Source: Anaerotignum sp. | Lineage (GTDB): Bacteria; Bacillota; Clostridia; Lachnospirales; Anaerotignaceae | Assembly (NCBI RefSeq): GCF_030625865.1 | Contig: NZ_DAOUQB010000028.1 | Span: 1-37,110 of the forward strand | DNA: 37,110 nucleotides | Reading direction: 5' to 3' | Shown here: positions 1 to 8,432 of the stretch, piece after piece | Numbering within the stretch: position 1 is the stretch's first letter | Layout of the letters: every line of letters starts with the position of its first letter | The notes under the pieces: generated by a model | What the model was told of the DNA's origin: nothing | Databases searched by the model: none | The model's input: only the letters and a program-made list of their open reading frames with translations | Position numbers and translations under genes: made by a program

Positions 1-2
1 AA

Positions 3-1001
3 CTATTGACTTCCCTCATAAAGCACTTGTCCGTTTGTGTCATAAATGCTGGCGTCCATACCTGCCCACAAATAGTCATCGTCTATGGGCTCCCCGCTGT
101 CGCTGACCTCCATGTGGTCAATCACACAGCGGTAAAGAAACCCATTACCGTCCTCGACCTCTACATATAAGGTAAGCATACTACCATAGGGAATCTCATA
201 GTCCTTGTCCAACGCATAGTAGAATGGTCCTTGGGTGATGTGACCCTCCACCTGTGTTGTAGACTGAGCAGCTGCCACATTCTCCGGTCTTGCACCGCTC
301 TCACTTTGATAATTTTCAAAAAATTCCTTGTTATCAAGGGGAATGTCTGTCGTGCTCAACTTCTTGCCATCCAGCATCTCAACAAGGGTGGCGCTCTTAA
401 TCTCGCCTTCGTCCTTACAGTAGGCATCCACATTGACAACTCCCTTGCGGTGATAAACATATAAGCCATCTTGCGAGCTACCAGTTGCACTACCATCTAA
501 ATCTGCATAAATTTCGGGGAAATAGTCGTATTGCGGTGAGACATGCCAATCCAGCGCCTCGGTTCGTATGGATTCGTCTTCGCGGAAAATCACTGTAGAG
601 ACGTGGGTTTCGGAAAAAAGAGGAATCTCAATGTTTGCAATAAATTTCCCACCATTGCCCAGTGTCATTGCGTGCTCAGCACCATCTATGATGATAGCCG
701 CCTCGGTATTCGTTGCATACTCCTTTGGTGAAATGGCACAGTTAAGTATCACTGTCATAGCGTCAAAATCCACCTTGCCAAACTTCCATGAGCCTACAGA
801 AAGGAGGCTGGTCTGCTCCTCCATGGCGGAGTAAACACTTGAATAAACGTTGCTAATACTGTTGTCGACAGTAGACATATGACTAATGAGGTCGTTTTGC
901 AAGTTACGTACCTGCGATTTCAGCGCAGAAATTTGGAACAGGCAAATAATTATCAACACGCAGGTGACTGCGCTGAGGACGTCTGAGATATTCTTTTTCA
1001 T
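3..1001 (-). CDS. Membrane-anchored extracytoplasmic protein of unknown function
   Basis: I do not recognise this 332-residue protein. Residues about 7-27 form one hydrophobic segment after a short basic N-terminus, so it is probably a type II membrane protein with most of its length outside. Residues about 28-65 are polar with regular leucine/valine spacing and may form a short coiled coil. The remainder (about 70-332) is acidic, rich in beta-prone stretches, and has no catalytic motif that I can see. An AAGGAG ribosome binding site lies 10 bases before the ATG, and the TAG stop is at 3-5, so the gene is complete. It stands alone: the next minus-strand gene ends about 260 bases upstream. A role as a cell-surface or envelope sensor would be a guess. 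Confidence 0.75.
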   Translation of the reverse strand: MKKNISDVLSAVTCVLIIICLFQISALKSQVRNLQNDLISHMSTVDNSISNVYSSVYSAMEEQTSLLSVGSWKFGKVDFDAMTVILNCAISPKEYATNTEAAIIIDGAEHAMTLGNGGKFIANIEIPLFSETHVSTVIFREDESIRTEALDWHVSPQYDYFPEIYADLDGSATGSSQDGLYVYHRKGVVNVDAYCKDEGEIKSATLVEMLDGKKLSTTDIPLDNKEFFENYQSESGARPENVAAAQSTTQVEGHITQGPFYYALDKDYEIPYGSMLTLYVEVEDGNGFLYRCVIDHMEVSDSGEPIDDDYLWAGMDASIYDTNGQVLYEGSQ

Positions 1002-1202
1002 GCCAATGCACTCCTTTTGTATTGGGGCGTATTACAGGTTTGGATCTAGAAACGCCAATGCTCTATACAGAGCACCCCCACATAGATATATTTAATAACC
1101 TTACCACATGGTGTCTGCTTTGTCCATTCATAAAAGAATTGCGTTGCGTCTTTATTTCAGTATAAAAGCTTTAATCTCACTGGCAGAGCGGACGGTTATA
1201 AA

Positions 1203-1217
1203 GCCTGCTTTGCAGGC
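1203..1217 (-). terminator. Possible terminator after the small gene at 1263-1526
   Basis: GCCTGC and GCAGGC form a six-base-pair stem with a TTT loop. On the minus strand it is followed by TTTATAA. The stem is short, so this is a weak call. The rest of 1002-1262 shows no gene or other clear signal. Confidence 0.35.
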
Positions 1218-1262
1218 CTTTCCAACCTAAGTTTAAAATCAAATACAGCCTTTAAAAGCCCG

Positions 1263-1526
1263 TTAAAATTTTCCCCAATATTGCTTTATACTACCCTCAT
1301 CTATGGCATCCACATATGAATTTGCAATTTCAAATACTTCTTCTTCATCCTTTATTTTAAAGAAAGTTCCACCTGATTCCACCACAATGTCTTTATTTTT
1401 TCCTTTATTGCTTTCCACCCAACGGAGAAACTCATTTTCCCATCGCTGACTGGCCTGTTCCATATCCTCATAACAAAGCAATTCATCTTTTACATTCTCA
1501 ATTAATTCTTCAATGGCTAATTTCAT
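1263..1526 (-). CDS. Small acidic protein of unknown function (87 aa)
   Basis: This is a short, strongly acidic, mostly helical protein with no membrane segment, no cysteine cluster and no motif that I can assign. A clean AAGGAG ribosome binding site 7 bases before the ATG makes translation likely. It follows ruvB on the same strand with a 75-base gap and no clear terminator between them, so it may be a distal gene of the ruvAB transcript. The composition (many Glu, Lys and Trp) would fit a small cytosolic partner protein or an immunity-type protein, but there is no direct evidence for either. Confidence 0.6.
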   Translation of the reverse strand: MKLAIEELIENVKDELLCYEDMEQASQRWENEFLRWVESNKGKNKDIVVESGGTFFKIKDEEEVFEIANSYVDAIDEGSIKQYWGKF

Positions 1527-1601
1527 AAACCGCTCCTTAAAAATTTATAATGATCTTCTTGTCTAAAATTCTTTCATTATTTTTCCAAAAAAATACTCTT
1601 C

Positions 1602-2615
1602 TTATTCTTCTTTCGGTCGCATGCCGAAATGTGCATAGCCTGCTCCCGTGACAATTCTGCCCCTTGGCGTACGTTGAATATAGCCCAATTGTAACAAATA
1701 AGGCTCATAAACGTCCTCTATGGTTTCCGATTCTTCCCCAATGGAGGCGGCAAGGGTATCCAGCCCAACGGGCTTTCCGTCAAACTTATCGATCATCATC
1801 ATAAGCATTTTTCGGTCGATAAAATCCAGCCCCATGCGATCCACTTCCAATAAGTCCAACGCAAACTGAGACACTTCACCGGTAATTTCCCCATCATAAC
1901 GCACTTGGGCAAAGTCCCGCACTCTTTTCAATAGACGATTTGCAATTCTCGGTGTTCCCCTTGCCCTTCGGGCAATTTCTTCCGCACCAGACTCGTCGAT
2001 TTCAATCTGTAATACCTCTGCCGAACGGCAAATAATGGTTTTTAAATTTTCAATGTCATAAGGCTCTAATCTCTGTACAACGCCAAATCTATCCCGCAAG
2101 GGTGCCGTAAGAAGTCCAATTCTGGTTGTTGCGCCAATCAACGTAAACTTTGGCAAATCCAACCTGACAGACCTAGCGCCCGGACCTTTGCCTATCATAA
2201 TATCAATTACAAAATCCTCCATTGCAGGATATAAAATTTCCTCTATCATACGGTTAAGACGATGAATCTCATCAATAAAAAGAATATCTCCCTCGCTTAA
2301 GCTATTTAAAACAGCCGCCATATCCCCCGCCCGTTCAATGGCAGGGCCTGAAGTGGTTTTGATATGAACCCCCATTTCATTGGCAATAATATTGGAAAGG
2401 GTTGTCTTCCCCAAACCGGGAGGTCCATACAGCAACACATGATCCAAGGCTTCCCCTCTTTGCTGAGCCGCCTGTATAAAAACCTTTAAATTTTCCTTAA
2501 CCCCGTCCTGCCCAATATAGCTATCCAACTGCTGCGGTCTGAGCTTCGGTTCAAAGTCCTTATCCTCCTCCCGAAATCCCGCTGTTAATATCCGCCGATT
2601 TTCCAATGGTAACAC
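1602..2615 (-). CDS. ruvB: Holliday junction branch migration helicase RuvB
   Basis: RuvB is the hexameric AAA+ motor that, with RuvA, drives branch migration of Holliday junctions in recombinational repair. The 337-residue protein has the usual length. The Walker A motif GPPGLGKT is at 64-71 and Walker B/DEIH at 115-118. The sensor region GATTRIGLL and the arginine-finger segment with APLRDRFG are present, followed by the C-terminal winged-helix domain. The start is a GTG only 10 bases after the ruvA stop. Its ribosome binding site is weak, so translation is probably coupled to ruvA. ruvC is not adjacent, which is common in Clostridia. Confidence 0.97.
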   Translation of the reverse strand: MLPLENRRILTAGFREEDKDFEPKLRPQQLDSYIGQDGVKENLKVFIQAAQQRGEALDHVLLYGPPGLGKTTLSNIIANEMGVHIKTTSGPAIERAGDMAAVLNSLSEGDILFIDEIHRLNRMIEEILYPAMEDFVIDIMIGKGPGARSVRLDLPKFTLIGATTRIGLLTAPLRDRFGVVQRLEPYDIENLKTIICRSAEVLQIEIDESGAEEIARRARGTPRIANRLLKRVRDFAQVRYDGEITGEVSQFALDLLEVDRMGLDFIDRKMLMMMIDKFDGKPVGLDTLAASIGEESETIEDVYEPYLLQLGYIQRTPRGRIVTGAGYAHFGMRPKEE

Positions 2616-2625
2616 CCGCTTCTAT

Positions 2626-3228
2626 CTAAAATGTAATCATTTTCTTTAATGCTGCTTTTAAAATTTCTTCTGTTGTCATACCTTCAGCAGCAACCTGCCC
2701 TACCGCCTTAGCTGCCTCACTGCGGCTGTAGCCTAAAGCTGTCATGGCGTCAATGGCCTCGAATTTTGCGCCCCCCACAGCACCCACTTCTTCCTCAGAA
2801 GCAAAGGGAACAGCAATGGCATCCTCCGTACTGCATTTATCCTTTAATTCCAGTATTACCCTTTGGGCGGTTTTTCGGCCTACCCCGGGGGCTTTTGAAA
2901 GGGTTTTTGCATCCCCCGATAAAATTGCCATAATAATTTCCTGTGGCGTTAACTGGGATAAAAAACCCAAGGCACCCTTTGGCCCTACGCCACCAACTGT
3001 CAAAAGTTTCAAAAACATTTCCTGTTCCTCTTTTGAGGAAAAACCAAAGAGGGAGATTCCGTCCTCTTTCACACTCATATAAGTAAAAACCTTTATTTCC
3101 TTCCCTAATTCGGGCATTTGAGCAAGCACTCCTGTGGAAACAAAAATCTGATACCCGATTCCGCCCGTTTCCAATATGATATAGCTGTCTCCCCGATGTG
3201 ACAAGGTACCCTTAATATAAGAGATCAT
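2626..3228 (-). CDS. ruvA: Holliday junction DNA helicase subunit RuvA
   Basis: RuvA binds the four-way junction as a tetramer and loads RuvB. I place the start at the ATG giving MISYIKG, which has GGAG 7 bases upstream; a longer frame reaches 3252 but adds eight residues foreign to the family. The resulting 200 residues match the usual length. Domains in order are the N-terminal OB fold (about 1-62), the helix-hairpin-helix region with LLTVGGVGPKGAL and APGVGRKTAQRVILEL (about 65-140), an acidic linker, and the C-terminal RuvB-binding three-helix domain. It is the first gene of the ruvAB pair. Confidence 0.95.
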   Translation of the reverse strand: MISYIKGTLSHRGDSYIILETGGIGYQIFVSTGVLAQMPELGKEIKVFTYMSVKEDGISLFGFSSKEEQEMFLKLLTVGGVGPKGALGFLSQLTPQEIIMAILSGDAKTLSKAPGVGRKTAQRVILELKDKCSTEDAIAVPFASEEEVGAVGGAKFEAIDAMTALGYSRSEAAKAVGQVAAEGMTTEEILKAALKKMITF

Positions 3229-3368
3229 ATTTCTTCTCCTCTCTTTCTCCATTGTTTTATTATACTGGACAAATTTCCAAAGAGCAACCCAAAGTATGTA
3301 AAAAAGGAAACTATGTTCGCCATTGTTCCCTCTTGAAAAAGGGTATAACTAAAGAAAACAGGGCAGGA

Positions 3369-3743
3369 TAAGCCATTGCTGCACCCCAAATTGGAGTTCA
3401 AAAGCAAATTCTATATATGTATATCAACCATCCCGTGATATTCCTCAACCCCCGCTTGGAATTTCCCGATGGGGCGCAAATGGAAGTTCCGGATGACTGT
3501 ATGTCCTTTCCAAATCTATTGGTTCAAGTAATGCGCTATAAATGCTGTATCATTCACTATGCCAATATGGAGCATCAGACCTGCAAAATGGAATTGGAAG
3601 AAGATTTATCTGAATTATTTTAACACGAATATGACCATCTGGACGGGATTCTAGCTGTCATGGGCAGTATCGATAATCATTCATTTTTTGAAAAGAAACG
3701 CTCTGAAAATCCACTTTTTATTCAAAATAAATTCTTATATTGA
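3369..3743 (+). pseudogene. Peptide deformylase-like pseudogene with two in-frame stops
   Basis: Read in one frame, the region carries the three deformylase motifs. AIAAPQIGV (3372-3398) corresponds to motif 1, DCMSFPNLL (about 3495-3521) to motif 2 with the metal-ligand cysteine, and HEYDHLDGIL (3624-3653) to motif 3 with the two metal-ligand histidines. The frame is broken by TAA at 3369-3371, between a glycine codon and motif 1, and by TAA at 3621-3623, directly before HEYDH where the family usually has Gln (CAA to TAA is one transition). The stretch 3417-3623 remains open (68 codons) but lacks the zinc histidines. The wording of the motifs fits the divergent clostridial deformylase-like branch rather than housekeeping Def. 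The N-terminal part before 3369 is not convincing. Confidence 0.8.
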
Positions 3744-3763
3744 TACAAATTTTAACAATAAAT

Positions 3764-3804
3764 AAGCGTTGGTTTCACCAAAAAAAGTGTTGAAACCAAC
3801 GCTT
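3764..3804 (-). terminator. Strong inverted repeat, probable terminator of the dCMP deaminase gene
   Basis: A perfect 14-base-pair stem (3764-3777 with 3791-3804) encloses a 13-base loop. On the minus strand it is followed by an AT-rich tail. It sits between the deformylase pseudogene and the minus-strand deaminase and may act in both directions. Confidence 0.65.
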
Positions 3805-3867
3805 GTATTATGTACTACTTTCCATAAATAAAAAATCATATAAAAATTTTCAAATACTTTTCAATGT

Positions 3868-4314
3868 TTAATCCGGCATAATTGTAATTTCAATCTCTGC
3901 TTCATCCAAGATTTTTTGAGAAAGCTCATCCGGATATTCTCCTTTATGAACGATACGCTTGATTCCCGCATTTACCAACATTTTTGCACAAATGACACAG
4001 GGTTGCAGGGTGATGTAGATAGTTCCTCCATCTGTTGAAATACCTAATTTTGCCGCCTGAATAATGGCATTTTGCTCAGCATGCAACGCACGACAAAGCT
4101 CATGACGCTGCCCCGAAGGAATTCCCAAACGCTCCCTTTCACATCCTCCCAGTTCAGTACAGTGTTTCAACCCCGAAGGTGCACCATTGTACCCTGTTGT
4201 TATAATGCGGTTGTCCTTGACAATCACCGCACCCACCTGCCTACGCAAACAGGTAGATCTGGTCTTTACAATTTCTGCGATCTGCATAAAATACTCATCC
4301 CAACTGGCTCTCAC
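3868..4314 (-). CDS. dCMP deaminase family protein (ComEB-like)
   Basis: This zinc-dependent deaminase converts dCMP to dUMP for thymidylate synthesis. Counting from the GTG that gives [10 protein letters not shown], the usual family N-terminus, the zinc motif HAE is at 78-80 and PCVIC at 105-109. An additional Cys/His cluster (HC and GGC, about 51-58, and HELC, about 71-74) is typical of dCMP deaminases. The AGGAGG ribosome binding site at 4325-4330 is 10 bases before this GTG but only one base before an in-frame ATG at 4323, so I prefer the GTG. The frame is open upstream to 4389 but that extension has no family support. It is transcribed alone. Confidence 0.9.
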   Translation of the reverse strand: MRASWDEYFMQIAEIVKTRSTCLRRQVGAVIVKDNRIITTGYNGAPSGLKHCTELGGCERERLGIPSGQRHELCRALHAEQNAIIQAAKLGISTDGGTIYITLQPCVICAKMLVNAGIKRIVHKGEYPDELSQKILDEAEIEITIMPD

Positions 4315-4387
4315 TGAATTCATTCCTCCTACTGTTATTTTTTCAAAAATATCATAACTTTGAATATTTGTCAAAAAAACATTGTCC

Positions 4388-4462
4388 AAAAAAAAGCCTT
4401 TCCCTGAAAATATTTTATCACCAAGGCAAAATTGGCTTCTATTTTCAGATAAAAAGGCTTTT
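4388..4462 (-). terminator. Terminator of the CoA-transferase gene
   Basis: Two nested arms pair across the region: AAAGCCTTT-type sequence (4392-4401) with 4453-4462, and CTGAAAAT (4404-4411) with ATTTTCAG (4441-4448). On the minus strand the stem is followed by eight T residues (4395-4388), the hallmark of intrinsic termination. It ends transcription coming from 4550-5860 before the deaminase gene. Confidence 0.75.
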
Positions 4463-4549
4463 CTATGAAAACCTAAGCAAAAAATTCATTTGCTGGCTCT
4501 CAGTTATTCTTTTAAGTGTATCAATCTATCAATTACTCAAAATAACAGA

Positions 4550-5860
4550 CTAGATAATCAAATTCATTTTCTTTGCTTCAAACTCCAGTTCCTCTCTAAA
4601 CGCAGGCGCCGCAAGGGAAATAATCATTTTCGCTCTGTCACTTGCAGTCTGACCTTTCAAACGAACAATGTTATTTTCTGTTACCAAGAAGTCTACTTCG
4701 TTTTTGGTTGTTGTTACAATAGATCCAGGTGTCAATGTAGGCTTAATCTTGGAGATTGTCCCACCTTTTGTTGTAGAAGTCATCGCAATAAAACCTTTAC
4801 CACCCTTAGATAAGTTTGCACCACGAACAAAATCAACCTGTCCACCGGAACCGCTGTAATGTTTTGTTCCAAGACTTTCTGCACAAACCTGACCAAACAA
4901 GTCAATTTCAACACATGCGTTTACAGAAACAAAGTTATCATGCTGCCCTATAATATAAGGGTTGTTCGTATAATCAACAGGGTGCATTTCAAACGCTGGG
5001 TTGTCATTCATATAATCATACATTTTCTGCGTGCCCCATGCCAATGTAGCAACCGTTTTTCCAACATTGATAGGTTTCTTCATATTGGTAACAGCACCGC
5101 ATTCAATCAAATCCACCATACTATCTGTAAGCATTTCTGTGTGAATACCCAAATCTTTTTTATCCTTTAAAAGAACACCAACAGCGTTGGGAATCCCACC
5201 AATACCCAGCTGTAATGTTGCACCATTGGATACTTCATCTGCAATCATCTGACCGATTTTCTTATCAACATCAGTCAAAGGTGCATTGGGCAAAATAGAG
5301 AGAGGTCTGGAAGATTCGCAAAGAGCCGTAACCTGAGAAATGTGAATCTGGTTATTACCCAAAGCGCGAGGCATCTTATCGTTTACATCCAAAAGAATAA
5401 TTTTTGCTTTCTCACGCATAGCAACAACTTCAGCACCTGCCATAGCACAGCTAAAATACCCATGGCTATCCATAGGGGAAACTTCAGCATAAAAAACATC
5501 TAGTCTAGGCTGTACATCTCTCCAATAACCTGGAATTGTACTGTAATTGTTAGGAATGTAAGTATAATACCCTTCCTGAATGCCTTTTCTGCCTGCCCCT
5601 CCGGTAAACCATGAAACATAGTCGTATTTTCCCTTTAACTCTTCATAGTTTAAAAATGGACCACCTTTTACAGATAAGGTTTGATGATGAATCACACCCA
5701 CTAACTCCCCATTCTTTGCCCTTTTCGCCACTGCCTCGCAGATAGCGGTAGGCTCTTCCAAGCCTGTGGGGCAAGCGCATACATCCCCGGATTTTACGAA
5801 CATTGCAACTTCATCAGGCGTCATTTTCTTTGCAAGATACATTTCTTGAAACTTACTCAT
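4550..5860 (-). CDS. Acetyl-CoA hydrolase/transferase family CoA-transferase
   Basis: The protein (436 residues) belongs to the family of 4-hydroxybutyrate and butyryl-/propionyl-CoA:acetate CoA-transferases (AbfT/Cat-like), which exchange CoA between short-chain acids in fermentation. The oxyanion/CoA loop GIGGIPNAV is at 219-227. The likely active-site glutamate is E242 in GIHTEM, judged by alignment from memory with AbfT. The C-terminal Gly-rich signature YSGSGGQVDFVRGA is intact. Length is typical. A GGTGA-type ribosome binding site precedes the ATG. It is monocistronic, with its own terminator downstream. In this organism it could release acetyl-CoA or propionyl-CoA from fermentation. 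The exact acid substrates cannot be read from the sequence. Confidence 0.9.
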   Translation of the reverse strand: MSKFQEMYLAKKMTPDEVAMFVKSGDVCACPTGLEEPTAICEAVAKRAKNGELVGVIHHQTLSVKGGPFLNYEELKGKYDYVSWFTGGAGRKGIQEGYYTYIPNNYSTIPGYWRDVQPRLDVFYAEVSPMDSHGYFSCAMAGAEVVAMREKAKIILLDVNDKMPRALGNNQIHISQVTALCESSRPLSILPNAPLTDVDKKIGQMIADEVSNGATLQLGIGGIPNAVGVLLKDKKDLGIHTEMLTDSMVDLIECGAVTNMKKPINVGKTVATLAWGTQKMYDYMNDNPAFEMHPVDYTNNPYIIGQHDNFVSVNACVEIDLFGQVCAESLGTKHYSGSGGQVDFVRGANLSKGGKGFIAMTSTTKGGTISKIKPTLTPGSIVTTTKNEVDFLVTENNIVRLKGQTASDRAKMIISLAAPAFREELEFEAKKMNLII

Positions 5861-6224
5861 TTATCTCACCTTTCCTCTTTGTTTTCATATTTCACTTGGC
5901 AATTTGCACAATAGCAAGGATAAAATTGTCTATATTTGAATACAAAATACTTTCTTTCCTCCGTATTTTAGCATAAAGAGAGGATATTCGTAAAGGCAAA
6001 ACACCTTATGTTTCTCAAATTGTACAAAAACCCGCTCTTTTAACCCGATTGTATCTACAAAAATCCAAAATTATATAAATTAAAACCTAAAATTTTATTT
6101 GTATCTTTTCATCAAAACAGCCAGAAACCCTTTATTTTCAAGGTATTATCCATTTTTTTCAAAGTAAATAAAATCAAAACATTTGTCATACAACAACCTT
6201 TTTTTAAACTATGCAAACTCCATA
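5861..6224. other. AT-rich intergenic stretch without a gene
   Basis: No convincing coding frame is present. The part nearest the CoA-transferase carries its leader and a possible promoter (5970-5999). The rest is AT-rich with no clear repeat. Confidence 0.6.
5970..5999 (-). promoter_or_regulatory. Possible promoter for the CoA-transferase
   Basis: On the minus strand a TTGCCT -35 (5999-5994) and a TATGCT -10 (5975-5970) are 18 bases apart, giving a leader of about 100 bases. The match is moderate. Confidence 0.35.
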
Positions 6225-6266
6225 CAAAAAGCGGCCAACCTTTTCCCGCAGAAATGGCTGACCGCT
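6225..6266 (-). terminator. Terminator of the small P-loop gene
   Basis: Arms 6230-6240 and 6256-6266 pair over 11 positions on the minus-strand RNA, counting two G-U pairs, followed by five T residues. This lies 15 bases after the stop of the gene at 6281-6697. Confidence 0.75.
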
Positions 6267-6280
6267 CTATTTTCTTATTC

Positions 6281-6697
6281 TTATTTTACAATATATGGTT
6301 GAACCTCGTTAGGGAGTTCTTCTCCCTTGCAGCTGATTATCATGGTAAAATCCGTTTCTGTTTCTTTCGAAATAGCACCCAACTGATTGATAAAATCAGT
6401 AAATTCTTCGTAGTTAATCTTTTCAATAATATGATTTAGCCCATCAATGTAAACCTTTTCAATATCGTTATTTTGAGAGAGTATTCCACATACAAAGCCC
6501 TTAAAAACCTGAGGGCTTTCCATAATAAATCTTGGAGTATCCACAAACCGCACACTGTAATGAAGATCATACATGTGACTATTGTCGTCATCAATAAATA
6601 CAACACAACCGTTTGTTTCCTTGCTTGCCTCATTTGCCATAGTGATCAGTCGTTTTGTTTTACCTACACCTTTTTCGCCTGCAAGAATCTGTACCAT
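6281..6697 (-). CDS. Small P-loop NTPase-like protein of unknown function
   Basis: The 138-residue protein has a Walker A motif GEKGVGKT at 7-14 and a plausible Walker B strand KVYIDG (about 81-86), so it should bind a nucleotide. It is too short for a complete AAA+ or GTPase domain, and no partner domain is present. Related short P-loop proteins occur in Clostridia, sometimes labelled as PilT-like, but nothing here indicates motility. GGGGGAG lies 7 bases before the ATG. It has its own terminator and is separated from glk by about 175 bases, so it is probably a single-gene unit. Function unknown. Confidence 0.75.
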   Translation of the reverse strand: MVQILAGEKGVGKTKRLITMANEASKETNGCVVFIDDDNSHMYDLHYSVRFVDTPRFIMESPQVFKGFVCGILSQNNDIEKVYIDGLNHIIEKINYEEFTDFINQLGAISKETETDFTMIISCKGEELPNEVQPYIVK

Positions 6698-6872
6698 TGC
6701 AATCTCCCCCTTTATACTGGTGAAATACCTCTGGATTTATATTATAAAGTTGTTTTACAAATAGTATTACCTATCTGTTTGTAATTAGTATTCTCCAAAA
6801 TTAAAAAAAATCCTTTTGATTTTCAATTCTTTTCAAATAAAAAAACATAATTGTTTGTTTTTCACAAATATT

Positions 6873-7865
6873 TTACCTATTTAACATTTTTTTCATAGTT
6901 TGCTTGTGCTTATTGACCAATTCATCTCTCTGAAGCACCAATGCAACTCCTCCGTAAATTCCTGCATCGTTACGAAGCTTTGCCAAAGCAAATTTCTTAT
7001 CTCTGCAATGGGGGAAAACATTTTCAGCATATGCTCCCTGAACCATATCCAAAAGAAACTGCCCCGCTTGAGAAACGCCGCCGCCAATTACAACCATTTC
7101 AGGATCAACAATATAACAAGCATTGGCAATTGCTATGCCCAAAAGACGAGAAACATATTCTGCAATATTCAACGCCATCTTGTCACCTTTTTTTGCTTCA
7201 TCCCAAAGGTGCTTTGACGTAATGGTATCTAACCGTCTAAGGGTGGAAGGTTCATTGGATTTTTTTAAAAATTCTTTTGCTACACGAACCATCCCTGTTG
7301 CCGAGGCATATTGCTCCAAACATCCCTTTTTGCCACAATTACAAGACCTTGTTTCAAAAGGGTTCATGGTCATATGACCAATTTCTCCGGCGGTTCCTGT
7401 CTTTCCAGTGAGTATTTTTCCGTCGAAAACCACACCGCCGCCAACTCCTGTGCCCAAAGTAATCATAAGAAGACTGCCTTCATCTTTGCCTGCACCAAAG
7501 GTATATTCCCCCAATGCCGCTAAGCGTGCATCATTTCCAATCAATACAGGTGAAATTCCTATGATTTTCCGGGCTTCCTCCCCAAGCAACACATCACCCC
7601 ATCCAATGTTTACCGCTCCTCGCAATAACCCATCCTCAGTTACAGGCCCGGGTGCCGCCATACCAATCCCCATGACTTCTTCTTTTTTCAGTTTGTTTCG
7701 TTTCAAACATTCTTCTATGGCTTCTGCAATATCGTTTATGACCGGCTTGGGATCTTTGCCTTTTTTTGTTGGTATTTCCCACTTTTCTAAAAACCTATTC
7801 TTTTGAGAGAAAAGTCCAATTTTTATGGTGGTTCCGCCAATGTCCACCCCAAAGCAGTATTCCAT
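6873..7865 (-). CDS. glcK: ROK-family glucokinase
   Basis: This enzyme phosphorylates glucose with ATP to give glucose 6-phosphate. From the ATG giving MEYCFGVDIGG (GAGGAGG six bases upstream) the protein is 330 residues. The ATP phosphate loop DIGGTT is at 8-13, the catalytic Asp in GNDARLA at about D112, and the zinc site comprises H164 plus the CNCGKKGC cysteines at 175-182, the ROK signature. A longer frame to 7892 overlaps the upstream gene and is rejected. The gene begins one base after the acetyltransferase stop, so the two are cotranscribed. Other ROK sugar kinases cannot be fully excluded. Confidence 0.9.
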   Translation of the reverse strand: MEYCFGVDIGGTTIKIGLFSQKNRFLEKWEIPTKKGKDPKPVINDIAEAIEECLKRNKLKKEEVMGIGMAAPGPVTEDGLLRGAVNIGWGDVLLGEEARKIIGISPVLIGNDARLAALGEYTFGAGKDEGSLLMITLGTGVGGGVVFDGKILTGKTGTAGEIGHMTMNPFETRSCNCGKKGCLEQYASATGMVRVAKEFLKKSNEPSTLRRLDTITSKHLWDEAKKGDKMALNIAEYVSRLLGIAIANACYIVDPEMVVIGGGVSQAGQFLLDMVQGAYAENVFPHCRDKKFALAKLRNDAGIYGGVALVLQRDELVNKHKQTMKKMLNR

Positions 7866-7866
7866 T

Positions 7867-8391
7867 TTATGCCTCCTCATAGTTGTAAACAACCTTGTGA
7901 ATTAAGCTTTTGTACCTCTCATATTCATCGGGAGATATTCTTTCCGGCAATGTCATTAACCGAAGGGGCAGCATTTCCTGCCCCGCCCTCATTGGCGGCT
8001 GTAAGTAGGGATAATCATGAAAAAGAAAACCGTGTCTCTCATAAAAACCCACCCGCTTTTCTGTTATTTCATCATTTGGTACTTCTACTTCCAAAACAAT
8101 AGGCTTCCCTGCCCAATTTATCATTTTATCCAACATTCTTCCGCCAATCCCTTCGTTTCGAAAAAGTGGCTTTATGGCAAAGTGTTCTATATATAAAAAA
8201 TCATCAAAATCCCAAAGGGCAACCACCCCTTGTAGTATTCCGCTTTCTTCCTTGATTCCATACAAACCATACTGCGGTTTATCCAAAAGCGCCTTTTGAC
8301 GCTGTTTTTCCCGCAACTCCTCCACAGGAAAGGCTTCTTCTAAAATTGGATAGACTAATTCAAACGTATCCTTTGATATTTTTTCAAACAT
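7867..8391 (-). CDS. GNAT family N-acetyltransferase
   Basis: A single GNAT domain of 174 residues. The acetyl-CoA-binding motif A is IKPLFRNEGIGGRML (R/Q-x-x-G-x-G/A type), followed by the C-terminal YERHGF element. The substrate is unknown. The start at 8391 has AGGAGG nine bases upstream; a frame open to 8436 would overlap feoB and is not favoured. It lies 41 bases after feoB and touches glcK, so it belongs to the feoA-feoB-GNAT-glcK run. No functional link to iron or glucose is evident; the clustering may be incidental. Confidence 0.85.
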   Translation of the reverse strand: MFEKISKDTFELVYPILEEAFPVEELREKQRQKALLDKPQYGLYGIKEESGILQGVVALWDFDDFLYIEHFAIKPLFRNEGIGGRMLDKMINWAGKPIVLEVEVPNDEITEKRVGFYERHGFLFHDYPYLQPPMRAGQEMLPLRLMTLPERISPDEYERYKSLIHKVVYNYEEA

Positions 8392-8432
8392 AGTATTCTT
8401 CCTCCTTGCTCCAAAGAATACTATAAAAGGTA

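Noticed and set aside
3225-3407. 60-codon minus-strand frame upstream of ruvA
   Set aside because: It overlaps the ruvA control region and the deformylase pseudogene, and has no ribosome binding site or family resemblance.
7408-7806. 132-codon plus-strand frame opposite the glucokinase
   Set aside because: Antisense shadow of a clear ROK kinase, Pro/Ser-rich, no ribosome binding site.
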